Source of the DNA: Heligmosomoides polygyrus polygyrus
Taxonomy: Eukaryota > Nematoda > Chromadorea > Rhabditida > Heligmosomidae
Direction of reading: 5' to 3'
Assembly (NCBI GenBank): GCA_947396885.1
Contig: OX377201.1
Span: 67,864,983-67,928,982, forward strand
DNA length: 64,000 nucleotides
Made by a program: the position numbers and the translations under genes
The notes under the pieces: generated by a model
What the model was told of the DNA's origin: nothing
The model's database searches: none
The model's input: the letters and a program-made list of their open reading frames with translations, nothing else
Shown here: positions 46,401-54,767 of the stretch, piece after piece
Layout of the letters: every line of letters begins with the position of its first letter
How positions within the stretch are numbered: position 1 is the first letter of the stretch

Positions 46401-49400
46401 GCTCTGCCTTAACGCATCTCTCAGCAAAGCGCTTGCAGGTGCATCGCTGCCTTCTGGAGTCTCGGCAGGTCGCTGTGAAGCGCCTTCACAGCACTTCACC
46501 AGATGACGAGATGGCTTTTCTTCGTGAAATCAGAGTGCTGGGTAGGGCTCCTACGATGCACCCTCATAGCGGTTTCAACATATTAACTCTTTGAAGGAAA
46601 CCTGAAACACCCGAACGTGGTCGAGGTGATTGGAGTGTCGACGATTGACAAGCCGATGATCTGCATCATGGAGTTCATGGTGAACGGTGATTTGAAGTCT
46701 TATATGAGCAAGCTGGAGGAAGTCGAGTGAGTGTCTTGGCTCACAAGCTTTCTTTGAAACAAAAATTATTAATTTTATTGTTACTGGTTATAATTAATTC
46801 AATTATTATTATTAATTTTATTGTTCCTGATCATAATTAATTTAACATTGTTACTAATAAGGTCCTCAGCTTAAAGCGACATATCTCAGCTCAAGCACAA
46901 CGCAATTAATCGAAGTGAGAACCATTCGTGCCTACACATCCTTGCCAATACTAGCTTAATTATCCCTGTTGCATAGAAGTCCGGAGTTCTGGAGCGGATG
47001 AATTCGTCGAAGGCAGTTTCCATCTGGGCTCGGTTGTTGAAGCATTTCTCGCTCGAAAATTTTTCCAGATGTTTGAAGAAGTGCTAGTCGGTTGGCGAAA
47101 GACCCGGTGGATATGGAAGGTGTGGTAGAGTTTCGTATCGCACTCGTTCAACTTCGCAACATGTGGTCGCGCGTTGTCGTGGAGAACCAAGACCGCCGAA
47201 CTCGTGAGGCGCCGATTACATTGTAACTACAACAACCCCCTACTCCTTGGCTTTAGCCACTTGGAAAAAAATAAACACATTTTTATACTAATTGAGGGGC
47301 GGGTATTCTTCCTATATGACTCGCTCTTCCCGTTCAGACATACGCTTCAGACACCTCCCTTGCTAGTCGACGCTAGGTAAGCGCGGGCAAGCGCGGACCT
47401 CGTCCTGCGGCCAGTCACGTGAATAACAAGGGAATCGGGTTATGGCTGTTTAACGACGCTTTTGCCTTCGGTATACTACGCCTCTAGAGCTGCCTCTGGT
47501 TAGGTATCACCAGTATCACCTGTCGTCATGTTCCGTCCAGTTGCTCGAGCGGGCGCCAGCAGCGTCTCCATTCGTCCCTGTCGCGTGCCAGAGTGCTCCA
47601 ATGGATTCGTACATGCTACCCTTTCTTTTACCACCAAGAAGCTTCGATATAACCTAAGGAAGGACAGTAACCTACGGAGCAAGATCTATAACAATCTAGC
47701 TCTGCCCATCCAGTTCTCTCTTCTCGGTGAACGAATTCTTAGGAAAGCAGGGGTGCTGCGTTGCCATTACACCTTTGTCATAGACCTTGCGCTCGAGCAA
47801 CGGCATCTGAGCCTGGACACCGACTTCCACAGTCTCGGTTCGGTACTCAGCTCGCCCTCGCCTCGCTCGTCACCCTCAGCCTCAGTAGCGCTTATCACTC
47901 ACTGGACTCGCCACTCTCCACTCCATTAGCCCTGATTTGACATAAGAATAGCAAGAGTATGTCGGCCACGGGACACGAGATCCATTGATCGGCATCGATC
48001 TACCACAGTTGATAATTACCGATCCCCTTTCGCAATTAACCATTTGGTAGAAGAGTAGTGACGATCTGAAGCCTTCGTATATGCCGCTCTGTCGAACGCA
48101 GATTACAATGGGTAATAAAAAATAAGTTAATGTTAATCATTGGGTGAATACAATAAATAAGGGTGTTCATTTGATTATTCGAATATCCGACTATTCGAAA
48201 CTCGAAATTTTGAGAATCGAATAATGTTCGATCATTCGAAATTCGAAATTTTGAAAATCGAATATTATTCAGTCATTCGAAACTCGAAATTCTGAAAATC
48301 GAATATTATTCGATCATTCGAATTTCGAAATTTTGGGAATCTAATAATATTCGATCATTCGAAATTCGAAATTTTGAAAACCGAATATTATTCGATCATT
48401 CGAAATTCGAAATTTTTTCCTAAGAACAAAGGTATAGTGCACAAGTCGGAATTTTTCGTGCATTTCGTCGATCTGTTGGACGTACTTCTCTGCCGTCACT
48501 GTTTCGTCCGAGTTCAAGAAACTGTGGTGAATTAATCCAGAAGCAGACCATCAAACAGTTATCATGATCTTGTCAGGGTGCAATTTCGGTTTCGGGAACT
48601 GCTGCGGAGCTTCACCGCGGTCCAACCACTGAGCCCACCGTCGCCGGTTATCGTAGAGGATCCATTTCTCGTCACAAGTTACGATACGGTGGAGAAATGG
48701 ATTGTTCTTGTCACGAAGAAGCAGCGCTGACGACACTTCGAGCTGACGATTTTTTGATGGTTGTTGAACTCGTATAGTATCCATTTATCTAACTTCTTCG
48801 TCTTTCCAATTGTCCGCAGATGTTCACAAACACTTGATTTGCTTACGTAGAGTTCTTTCGCAACCAGTGCGACATCCGCGACCTGCCTTATCCTCAAGGT
48901 CGAATTCACTTCTACGAACTTTTTAAAACCAATGCATCACCGTGGATTAGTTGACACTTTCTTGGCCCCATACCTGGTTGATGTTCCGGGTTGTTTCTGC
49001 CGCAGTACGACCGAGCTTGAACTCATAGAAGTAAATCTGCCGAAATTGCTGCTTTGACAGTCCATTTATAGCCTACAAAATCTGCCGTGAAGTAATCAAT
49101 ATAAAAACGAATAGCACATTGAGAATAAAATTATGCACTATTCCAAGGTAAAGTTTACCAAAGAATACCTCTCAAAAGTTGAAGGTCGAAAACCTGCATT
49201 AATTTCCGGACAGTGCAATAGATCTTGGAAGAAAGGTTCCAGAAGAATTTTCAAAAATTTGGCAAGGTTCAGAACTGAGTGGCGGGATTTTGTCCAGCCC
49301 ACATAATACCTTCCATAAGCCTATGTCAGCCGATAGTCAATTCAGCGCTACATTCTTGCGAGATGATTCTCATATCCTACCATATCAAGGCACTGCAGAG

Positions 49401-50949
49401 ATCTCAAACCAGACGTGACTAGTCATTGCCATGATTCTCTGATGTGCATTCTAGCGACTCCTACACGTTTTTAATGGGTATATTTATGTCAGCAAAGGAA
49501 GAGTAGCAAGGAACAGTTATCGTAGTATTTGTTATGGTAAACAGTTGTTGACAGTCATCTGAGGATACTCTATATTGCATAGCCAATGGCAGTGGTTAAA
49601 CAGAGCATGAATGAAGCACTGAGCCTTCGCAATGGCCTTCGATTTCAGCACCCACTACTGCATTTCCGTGGCTACGCAGTTAGCTGCTGGGCTTGCCTAC
49701 CTTGAGTCGTGCAATTTCGTTCACAGGTACCGCTCATGAAGCCGTGTTTCCACTGCTCCCATGATACGCAATCATCCCTCCTGTTCTTCAGGGATATCGC
49801 AGCTCGGAATTGTCTCGTCGACGAGGAAGGAAATGTGAAAATCGCCGATTTTGGCATGGCACGCAGCCTCTACTCGAACGATTACTACCAGGTGGAGGGA
49901 CGATTTGTGCTGCCGATACGGTGGATGGCGTGGGAGAGCTTGCTCTTGGTGGGTAGTTGTTTTTTGCGCAAGCAATAATCTGATTTCAAAAAATTACTGC
50001 ATGACTCGCTAGGGATATGTGGAGATCTTACACGTACTTCAGTTTCGAGCGTGACTTTGCAGAGATGCCTAAATGTTAACATTGGTGATCTTCGTTGTTT
50101 TAAAAACGGCGATGGCGTCTTGCGGAGAGGAGCTGCGAACTAATTCCACAAAAGGGAACGACGTTGTTCTGCAAATCCGGCACCCGACGAAGCGGGCCCG
50201 CATCGCTGGCATTGCGGTTGAAAAACCTCTGATATACTTTGCTGCTTTCGAGGCCGTTAGGAGTGGCAGCTTCGTTCTTCTGGATTTTAACCTTTCTTCC
50301 TATCGACGAAAGCGAATTGGTGTACTGGCATTGGCGTCGTGCAGCTATTTTTGAACCAGTGCAACTTGTCTATATATTAATCCACCTAATAGATTGTGCA
50401 AGTTGGAGTGTAGCTTCTAACCCACTATCGTTACTAATTATTCCTCGCTGACAAGGAGTGTAGCTTCTAACCCACTATCGTTACTAATTATTCCTCGCTG
50501 ACAACTTAATTTGTATGCTGCATTCTTCTCCATTTCTCTTAATCTTTATCCTGTAGTCCTACTCTGTGTAAATAATAAAGCATCTCATGCTTTAGGGCAA
50601 GTTCTCAACCCACAGTGACGTCTGGGCATTTGGAGTGACGATGTGGGAAATCTTCAGCCGGTGTGGAGAAAAGCCATACGGCTCGCTGACAGACGAGGAC
50701 GTTCTGGAGAACATCAAGCACATGAGCGCCACCTCAACCCTAAAGGTTGGTTCTGGCCACAGATCGTTCCTAGGTGTCGCACCGTACTTCTGCCACTTAC
50801 AGCACAGACTAGACCGCCCCGCGCTGTGTCCTGAGAGGGTCTTCGCCAACGTCGTGGTCCCCTGCTGGCAGTACGAGCCGCAAAGTCGACCGTCGTTCGA
50901 GGCTGTTCATCACCAGCTCCAGATGCTCATCCACACGAGGATGACGTGA
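25986..50949 (+). CDS. ddr: discoidin domain receptor tyrosine kinase, 19 exons
   Basis: Collagen-type receptor tyrosine kinase of the plasma membrane; C. elegans has two relatives, ddr-1 and ddr-2. Exons: 25986-26043, 32335-32440, 38604-38701, 38769-38902, 43352-43499, 43553-43747, 43803-43897, 44984-45124, 45181-45355, 45661-45794, 45852-45964, 46090-46194, 46260-46383, 46439-46541, 46597-46726, 49649-49726, 49792-49948, 50596-50745, 50803-50949. All introns are GT-AG, all phases match, and the sum is 2391 nt (796 residues), close to the usual DDR length. Signal peptide about 1-16 ([16 protein letters not shown]), discoidin domain about 22-178, discoidin-like domain to about 383, TM about 384-403, kinase about 530-790 with an intact Lys and both Asp. 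No disruption seen. The least certain joints are exon 6/7 and exon 15/16. Orthology to ddr-1 or ddr-2 is not decided. Confidence 0.9.
26385..26500 (+). mobile_element. tRNA-derived SINE, 5' part
   Basis: TTGCAGTGCAATAGGAGGAG, CCTGGTTCGGGATTCCTGC, then CTCCCTTCC and GGTCGTGGTGAACTG match the head of the SINE at 24083. The 3' half is missing. Lies in DDR intron 1. Confidence 0.55.
26501..27999. other. intron 1 sequence; possible decayed 5' part of the CR1 LINE
   Basis: Open frames on both strands at 26958-27660 contain no clear domain. Isolated RT-like scraps at 27580-27640 could be the decayed palm region of the downstream CR1 element, but I cannot prove it. Confidence 0.35.
28000..29060 (+). 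pseudogene. CR1-type LINE, 3' end, in DDR intron 1
   Basis: A long plus frame reads [20 protein letters not shown] and [11 protein letters not shown], the block that follows the catalytic box in CR1/jockey-type reverse transcriptases. After frame changes near 28300-28560 it reads [20 protein letters not shown] and [19 protein letters not shown], the C-terminal region. It ends near 29060 with TAATAAATGATGATGAT, a simple-repeat 3' tail. The catalytic aspartates are not recognisable, so it is dead. Confidence 0.75.
29061..32334. other. remaining DDR intron 1, unassigned
   Basis: No gene, RNA or clear repeat recognised. A GC-rich patch at 30240-30620 is open on both strands without a motif. Confidence 0.45.
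32822..33204. mobile_element. palindromic host repeat, arm with empty site and interrupted arm
   Basis: 32822-33004 and 33092-33204 are inverted copies (shared TTTTGCAGGAT, TTTCTGAGCAC, ATCAGCCCGCA, GAAGCGCT). The right arm is interrupted at 33204 by the palindromic element and resumes at 36953-37022 (CTGCAGGCAATTTGGGAACC, CAGCGCCCTACAA), matching 32822-32895 of the left arm. The left arm is uninterrupted and shows the original site, TTTTTGACC-TA-CCCAGG. Confidence 0.75.
33206..36952. mobile_element. 3.7-kb palindromic TA-flanked transposon with very long inverted arms, DDR intron 2
   Basis: Both ends read CAATACCGCCCGCG inward and are flanked by TA (33204-33205, 36953-36954). Inverted homology continues inward for essentially the whole element: outer segments 33206-33700 and 36480-36952, middle segments with the CGATGACGTCATCG palindrome, and a 67-bp perfect pair at 35168-35234 and 35435-35501 around a centre near 35334. 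The left arm is about 500 bp longer because the CGATGACGTCATCG unit is present twice (about 33890-34440 and 34570-35130). No transposase was seen, so it is non-autonomous. TA target suggests Tc1/mariner-superfamily mobilisation. Confidence 0.8.
37023..38603. other. rest of DDR intron 2
   Basis: 37085-37245 resembles a decayed plus-strand SINE (TTACCAGATTTGTCTG, GCTCATCGGCTGACC, AGGTAGAATGC). 37903-37948 is a perfect 23-bp tandem duplication (GCGACACCCATTTCTGTTTC...). 38280-38530 is GC-rich and open in three frames but is not needed for the DDR reading frame. Confidence 0.4.
38903..39616. other. DDR intron 4, 5' part, unassigned
   Basis: Nothing recognisable apart from AT-rich sequence after 39540. 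Confidence 0.5.
39617..40460 (+). pseudogene. mariner transposase remnant in DDR intron 4
   Basis: The plus strand reads [25 protein letters not shown] (N-terminal HTH region, two frames), then after a gap [22 protein letters not shown], and [21 protein letters not shown] with [24 protein letters not shown] has become HRDHA, so the second catalytic region is altered. The section with the first catalytic Asp is deleted or unrecognisable. Same broad SETMAR-like mariner group as the other copies. Confidence 0.75.
40461..41034. other. unassigned intron 4 sequence with a duplicated block
   Basis: Contains the first copy (40734-40794) of a 61-bp block repeated exactly at 42138-42198. The rest is quiet. 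Confidence 0.5.
40734..40794 (+). repeat. 61-bp perfect direct repeat, copy 1
   Basis: Begins TGCGCCACAGCAAACAGC and ends TTTCTTTTCACAGTGCA. Identical to 42138-42198, 1.4 kb away. The 3' part looks like a nematode splice acceptor (T-rich, CACAG). Confidence 0.9.
41035..41668. mobile_element. 634-bp Tc1/mariner-like TIR element in DDR intron 4
   Basis: Ends read CAGGGTGCGTAAAAA, then RTAYTGACGCA, as inverted repeats of about 26 bp flanked by TA (41033-41034, 41669-41670). A minus-strand frame (41232-41501) with [19 protein letters not shown] resembles the N-terminal region of a Tc1/mariner-superfamily transposase, but the catalytic part is missing, so this is an internally deleted copy. Confidence 0.78.
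42138..42198 (+). repeat. 61-bp perfect direct repeat, copy 2
   Basis: Identical to 40734-40794. The two copies bracket a 1.34-kb segment that contains the TIR element 41035-41668. Confidence 0.9.
42199..43351. other. rest of DDR intron 4, unassigned
   Basis: No recognisable gene or repeat. Confidence 0.5.
43553..45355 (+). CDS. ddr: DDR exons 6-9: discoidin-like domain
   Basis: Exon 6 reads [28 protein letters not shown] and HRWVGWRRR. Exon 7 reads [20 protein letters not shown]. Exon 8 reads [13 protein letters not shown] and [10 protein letters not shown]. Exon 9 reads [21 protein letters not shown]. This is the DDR-specific discoidin-like domain (jellyroll with the GLGQL-DG and PRNFTAV landmarks). 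I chose the exon 6 donor at 43748 because it keeps frame with the strong acceptor at 43802; the alternative donor at 43739 would shift the frame. Intron 7 (1.1 kb) holds a SINE. Confidence 0.85.
44156..44430 (-). mobile_element. tRNA-derived SINE in DDR intron 7
   Basis: The minus strand shows GGTTCTGGATTCGGATTCGG, GGCCAGTCAACCC, ATCGGTGAATTGGTATAGAC, CTCCACGATATCCCGTAGAA, GTAGAATGGGTGACG and a GGATTGAACAACGCCGACC, TTTATCCC tail. Moderately diverged full-length copy. Confidence 0.7.
45661..46194 (+). CDS. ddr: DDR exons 10-12: transmembrane and juxtamembrane segments
   Basis: Exon 10 starts with a hydrophobic run ([20 protein letters not shown]) followed by basic RKRDK, a single-pass type I membrane anchor with a stop-transfer signal. 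Exons 11 and 12 give the cytosolic juxtamembrane region ([36 protein letters not shown]), with tyrosines that could be phosphorylation sites. [21 protein letters not shown] is the region most typical of nematode DDRs. Confidence 0.88.
46260..50949 (+). CDS. ddr: DDR exons 13-19: tyrosine kinase domain and C-terminus
   Basis: Exon 13 ends in the glycine loop IGQGEFGE. Exon 14 has VAVKRL (catalytic Lys about 556) and FLREIRVL (helix C Glu). Exon 15 has [10 protein letters not shown] and [14 protein letters not shown]. Exon 16 has [10 protein letters not shown] and ends FVHR. Exon 17 completes HRDIAARN (Asp about 647), ADFGMAR (Asp about 665), the paired activation tyrosines NDYYQ and [10 protein letters not shown]. 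Exon 18 has [23 protein letters not shown]. Exon 19 has CPERVF and [12 protein letters not shown], ending at TGA 50947-50949. DIAARN and PIRWMAWE are tyrosine-kinase forms. All catalytic residues are present, so the receptor is predicted active. Confidence 0.92.
46768..46860. repeat. AT-rich tandem duplication in DDR intron 15
   Basis: Two copies of an ATTAATTTTATTGTTNCTGR-type unit of about 46 bp. Confidence 0.6.
47503..47608 (-). pseudogene. RTE-clade LINE, copy 3, 3' terminal 100 bp
   Basis: Matches 2262-2370 of RTE copy 2 (CTCGAGCGGGCGCCAGCAGC, GTCTCCATTCGTCCCTG, GTGCCAGAGT) and ends with the same GGTGATACTGGTGATACC-type tail. Heavily 5' truncated, as is usual for LINE insertions. Confidence 0.85.
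47609..48194. other. unassigned part of the insert within the split mariner
   Basis: A 100-codon open frame at 47610-47930 has no recognisable motif. AT-rich from 48100. Confidence 0.45.
48195..48417. repeat. 41-bp tandem repeat, about 5.4 copies
   Basis: Unit ATTCGAAATTCGAAATTTTG, then AAAATCGAATATTATTCGATC, 41 bp, with a few substitutions per copy. This is the regular form of the TTCGAA-type repeats seen elsewhere in the window. Confidence 0.9.
50405..50504 (+). repeat. perfect 50-bp tandem duplication in DDR intron 17
   Basis: GGAGTGTAGCTTCTAACCCA... repeated with a period of exactly 50 bp, two copies and no differences, so very recent or an assembly artefact. Confidence 0.9.
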
Positions 50950-51205
50950 GCACGCCTTCACGGCTATCGATATCCTCAGTTCTCAGGACTCCTCTCCTCC
51001 TTTCCGCAAACAATACGGTTATCTTCGATTTTCCTCTTTCACTGACATATCGACTTGACTGGTTCACACTGCTTTTAGAGTCAGATTTCCGCGCCGCTCG
51101 CGCATTTGTGCCCGATAGTTGCGCCCATCCGTCTTGTCCCACACGGTCTGTACATAATAGATATTGATCGAGTCACTCCCTATTTGATTGCTATTGTGAT
51201 TTGTT

Positions 51206-51211
51206 AATAAA
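51206..51211 (+). terminator. polyadenylation signal of the DDR gene
   Basis: Canonical AATAAA 257 nt after the stop codon, followed by T-rich sequence. It gives a 3' UTR of about 275 nt. Another AATAAA at 50574-50579 lies in intron 17, 16 nt before the exon 18 acceptor. Confidence 0.65.
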
Positions 51212-51861
51212 GTTCATTTATTGCTGGTCTCCATAGGAGGGAGGGGAATGGAGGTGGAATACTTTCGACTGCAAATTCTGAGTATAATCGGTGAAAGCGC
51301 AGACTCGAAATGACGAGCGCCGGCACCGCCTCCTCTCTGAGCCACCGCAGTGCGTTACTATGAGAGTCCTCATGCTCGTGCTCTCTCTCTTCGCTTTCTG
51401 GGAGCCTGTATCCTTCTCCGTTTATTTCGAGCAATCCAAGCGCCTATGGGTTTCGCTCGTTTTCCTCTCTTGGCTGTGAACGCATCCCTAGCGCTCGACC
51501 GTCTGTTCGAAAGTTGCGCCAGTACTTCTCACACGGAGATCCTGCAGCTGCAAACGGCAGAGGTAGCGTTTCTCCTCAGTGCTGTTTTTTTATGAAGGAC
51601 GCTATTCTTTGAATAATCTAGGTTTTACTCCCGCGGCAGTGTCCTTTAAATAATCCAAGTTTTCCTCAATAACTTCCCATTAATGGTTCTCGAAACCTTT
51701 TTAGTTCGTGAACTCTCTCTGAGTGGTTTCCACCCAAGGTTCAGTGGATGGTGTTGTTTTTGGTCCGATAAGGTTAAGAGCAGTGTCTATCAATCGCTTT
51801 TGGGATCCGCCCCGCACTATACTATTGTCGTGGAGGCAATTTTAATGGATATTCGGCCTGT
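51212..51861. other. DDR 3' flank, unassigned
   Basis: No recognisable gene or repeat. Confidence 0.5.
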
Positions 51862-52040
51862 ATAATAACTTGCGGGAGTCAGTCGATGGAAAAGTCAATG
51901 TTTTACCCTTTCCAGACAAGTGTGTTTCCAATTCGACCCCGGAGTGATGAAGCCCTCGGTTGGCCTGGGCGGGAATACGAACTAATAGTAAGAACCTGGA
52001 ATTGGGTGCACGCGACAGCCGGCGCCTCCGCGGAAAATTT
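51862..52040 (-). mobile_element. tRNA-derived SINE, partial
   Basis: The minus strand shows CCGGCTGTCGCGTGCACCC, AGGTTCTTAC, CCGCCCAGGCCAACCGAGG and TCCGGGGTCGAATTGG landmarks. The 3' half is missing. Confidence 0.6.
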
Positions 52041-52752
52041 GAACACATTCGCAAGAAATACGGGTTGCTGTATTCTCCGTGCTCGACTGTCATGAAAATT
52101 GCTTCATGAATTCTGTGCCTCGCAGGTTTGATATGATGGAACGGGACCTGACGTTTCGAGAATTTCGTCGTTTTCTGAGGTATGAAAGAAGTTCGAAGTA
52201 TAAGATCATGCACTCATCTCGGCAAAGACTTAGGTTTCCAACTTAGCCAGTTTCAATGAATTCCTAAGGTGAATCCCACTGAATCAAACCGAACATGTTC
52301 CACAAGTACTGAGTGAAAGCTCAGTTATAGGACTACCATAGAGCAAATGAGACCTACCAAGTACAAATTTGTAGTGGTGTTAAGCTATAGAAGCACTTTG
52401 TCTCGGTCTCATATTCCACACAACGGAATGAGCGGCAAAAAGTCACTGGTGATGGAAATGTTCTCGTTTCGGTAGGTCATCTTTTGGTTACTTTCTCGAA
52501 TCCGATAAGCCCCTAGAGTCTTTTGGCTCCAACCTCATTTTACACACCAACACAGTGCACTTTATACTAAAATCGCTCCACCGTGGGCTTCCTCTCGATG
52601 CTTACCTAGTGGGGTTAGCAAGCTCTGCTTCTGCTTACCATCAAGATGTTTGATGCAACACTTAGTGCCCTCCCTGTCTCACCTAGCTCGCCGCAGGTTA
52701 AACAGTGATGTTGGTAAGCAACGCCCTTCTGCGCACATTCTCCACTCCTCCC

Positions 52753-52754
<2 letters not shown>
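52041..52754. other. unassigned sequence
   Basis: No recognisable gene or repeat before the AAT microsatellite. Confidence 0.5.

Positions 52755-52828
<74 letters not shown>
52755..52828. repeat. (AAT)n microsatellite, left flank of the Helitron-like element
   Basis: About 25 perfect units. Together with TAATAATAATAAT at 58553 it forms one AAT tract, apparently split by the element 52829-58552. Confidence 0.95.
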
Positions 52829-52829
<1 letters not shown>

Positions 52830-52852
52830 CCTTCTATATAATAAGCCGCTAA

Positions 52853-52942
52853 CGTCTGTACGGGGCGGAGCGTCTGTACGGGGCGGAGCGTCTGTACGGG
52901 GGAGAGCGTCTGTACGGGGGAGAGCGTCTGTACGGGGCGGAG
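52853..52942 (+). repeat. 18-bp tandem repeat, 5 copies
   Basis: CGTCTGTACGGGGCGGAG with GGGGGAGAG variants, immediately inside the 5' end of the Helitron-like element. Confidence 0.9.
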
Positions 52943-53001
52943 TGTCTGTCCAGGGGGGGATCAGTGACGGTCTGCCTGGCCATCTGGGTGCTGAACTGTG
53001 A

Positions 53002-53923
53002 GGGGGAATCGTGGGGGGAGGGGGGTTGCAGTTGTGCAACGTGCCTGGCGACTCAGTAGACGTGCCGAACACGTTGCCCAACGTGCCTGGCGAGTCAGTA
53101 GACGTGCCGAACACGCTGCCAAACGTGCCTGGAGATGCGGTGCTGGAGTCCTGTAAGGGGGAATCGTCGGAGGAGGGGGGTTGCAGTTGTGCAACGTGCC
53201 TGGCGACTCAGTAGACGTGCCGAACACGTTGCCCAACGTGCCTGGCGAGTCAGTAGACGTGCCGAACACGCTGCCAAACGTGCCTGGAGATGCGGTGCTG
53301 GAGTCCTGTAAGGGGGAATCGTCGGAGGAGGGGGGTTGCAGTTGTGCAACGTGCCTGGCGACTCAGTAGACGTGCCGAACACGTTGCCCAACGTGCCTGG
53401 CGAGTCAGTAGACGTGCCGAACACGCTGCCAAACGTGCCTGGAGATGCGGTGCTGGAGTCCTGTAAGGGGGAATCGTCGGAGGAGGGGGGTTGCAGTTGT
53501 GCAACGTGCCTGGCGACTCAGTAGACGTGCCGAACACGTTGCCCAACGTGCCTGGCGAGTCAGTAGACGTGCCGAACACGCTGCCAAACGTGCCTGGAGA
53601 TGCGGTGCTGGAGTCCTGTAAGGGGGAATCGTCGGAGGAGGGGGGTTGCAGTTGTGCAACGTGCCTGGCGACTCAGTAGACGTGCCGAACACGTTGCCCA
53701 ACGTGCCTGGCGAGTCAGTAGACGTGCCGAACACGCTGCCAAACGTGCCTGGAGATGCGGTGCTGGAGTCCTGTAAGGGGGAATCGTCGGAGGAGGGGGG
53801 TTGCAGTTGTGCAACGTGCCTGGCGACTCAGTAGACGTGCCGAACACGTTGCCCAACGTGCCTGGCGAGTCAGTAGACGTGCCGAACACGCTGCCAAACG
53901 TGCCTGGAGATGCGGTGTTGGAG
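53002..53923 (+). repeat. 155-bp minisatellite, about 6 copies, with nested 42-bp subrepeats
   Basis: The period of 155 bp is constant and copies are almost identical. Each unit contains two to three versions of CGTGCCTGGCGACTCAGTAG..., about 42 bp apart. The GTGCCTGG and AGACGT words also appear diverged in unique sequence at 58230-58290. Reading frames across it are by-products of the repetition. Confidence 0.92.
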
Positions 53924-53954
53924 TAGAGAGAGGGGGGGTGTAGGGGGGGGGGGT

Positions 53955-54735
53955 GTATTTCGTTCAAGCGGTCCGAAACTTTAGCCTTGGGGGTAATCGA
54001 GGTCGCTGAACACGAATCTGAAGTTGATCAATCGATATCGATCGATAATATCGATTTTTCGTGTATTTCGTCCAAGCGGTCCGAAACTTTAGCCTTGGGG
54101 GTAATCGAGGTCGCTGAACACGAATCTGAAGTTGATCAATCGATATCGATCGATAATATCGATTTTTCGTGTATTTCGTTAAAGCGGTCCGAAACTTTAG
54201 CCTTGGGGGTAATCGAGGTCGCTGAACACGAATCTGAAGTTGATCAATCGATATCGATCGATAATATCGATTTTTCGTGTATTTCGTTAAAGCGGTCCGA
54301 AACTTTAGCCTTGGGGGTAATCGAGGTCGCTGAACACGAATCTGAAGTTGATCAATCGATATCGATCGATAATATCGATTTTTCGTGTATTTCGTCCAAG
54401 CGGTCCGAAACTTTAGCCTTGGGGGTAATCGAGGTCGCTGAACACGAATCTGAAGTTGATCAATCGATATCGATCGATAATATCGATTTTTCGTGTATTT
54501 CGTTCAAGCGGTCCGAAACTTTTGCCTTGGGGGTAATCGAGGTCGCTGAACACGAATCTAAAGTTGATCAATCGATATCGATCGATAATATCGATTTTTC
54601 GTGTATTTCGTTCAAGCGGTCCGAAACTTTAGCCTTGGGGGTAATCGAGGTCGCTGAAGACGAATCTGAAGTTGATCAATCGATATCGGTCGATATTATC
54701 GATCTTTTGTGGATGCCATTCAAGCGGTGTGGAAT
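53955..54735 (+). repeat. 108-bp minisatellite, 7 copies, open in one frame
   Basis: Each unit has TTCGTNNAAGCGGTCCGAAA, GGGGGTAATCGAGGTCGCTG and an ATCGATATCGATCGATAATA palindromic block. The period is 36 codons, so one frame stays open for 250 residues (53987-54739), repeating LGVIEVAEHESEVDQSISID and so on. The last unit is the most diverged. Confidence 0.92.
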
Positions 54736-54767
54736 TTAAGGCGTGTAGGTGGTGGAGGTCATCATCA

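Larger units (their letters stand above)
46915..49215 (-). pseudogene. mariner split in two by about 1.2 kb, DDR intron 15
   Basis: The right part (about 48430-49215, minus) starts with a terminal repeat TTGCACTGTCCGGAAATTAA near 49207. It reads [40 protein letters not shown] (first catalytic Asp), [25 protein letters not shown] and DEMHEKFR. The left part (about 46915-47215, minus) picks up with [16 protein letters not shown] (second catalytic Asp), a [17 protein letters not shown] third block, and [15 protein letters not shown]. Order, strand and contiguous protein position suggest one element interrupted by the segment 47216-48430. Frameshifts are present. Confidence 0.72.

Noticed and set aside
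52698..53114. Proteins rich in Ile, Asn or PPRTDA repeats
   Set aside because: Translations of the AAT microsatellite and the 18-bp array; repeat by-products.
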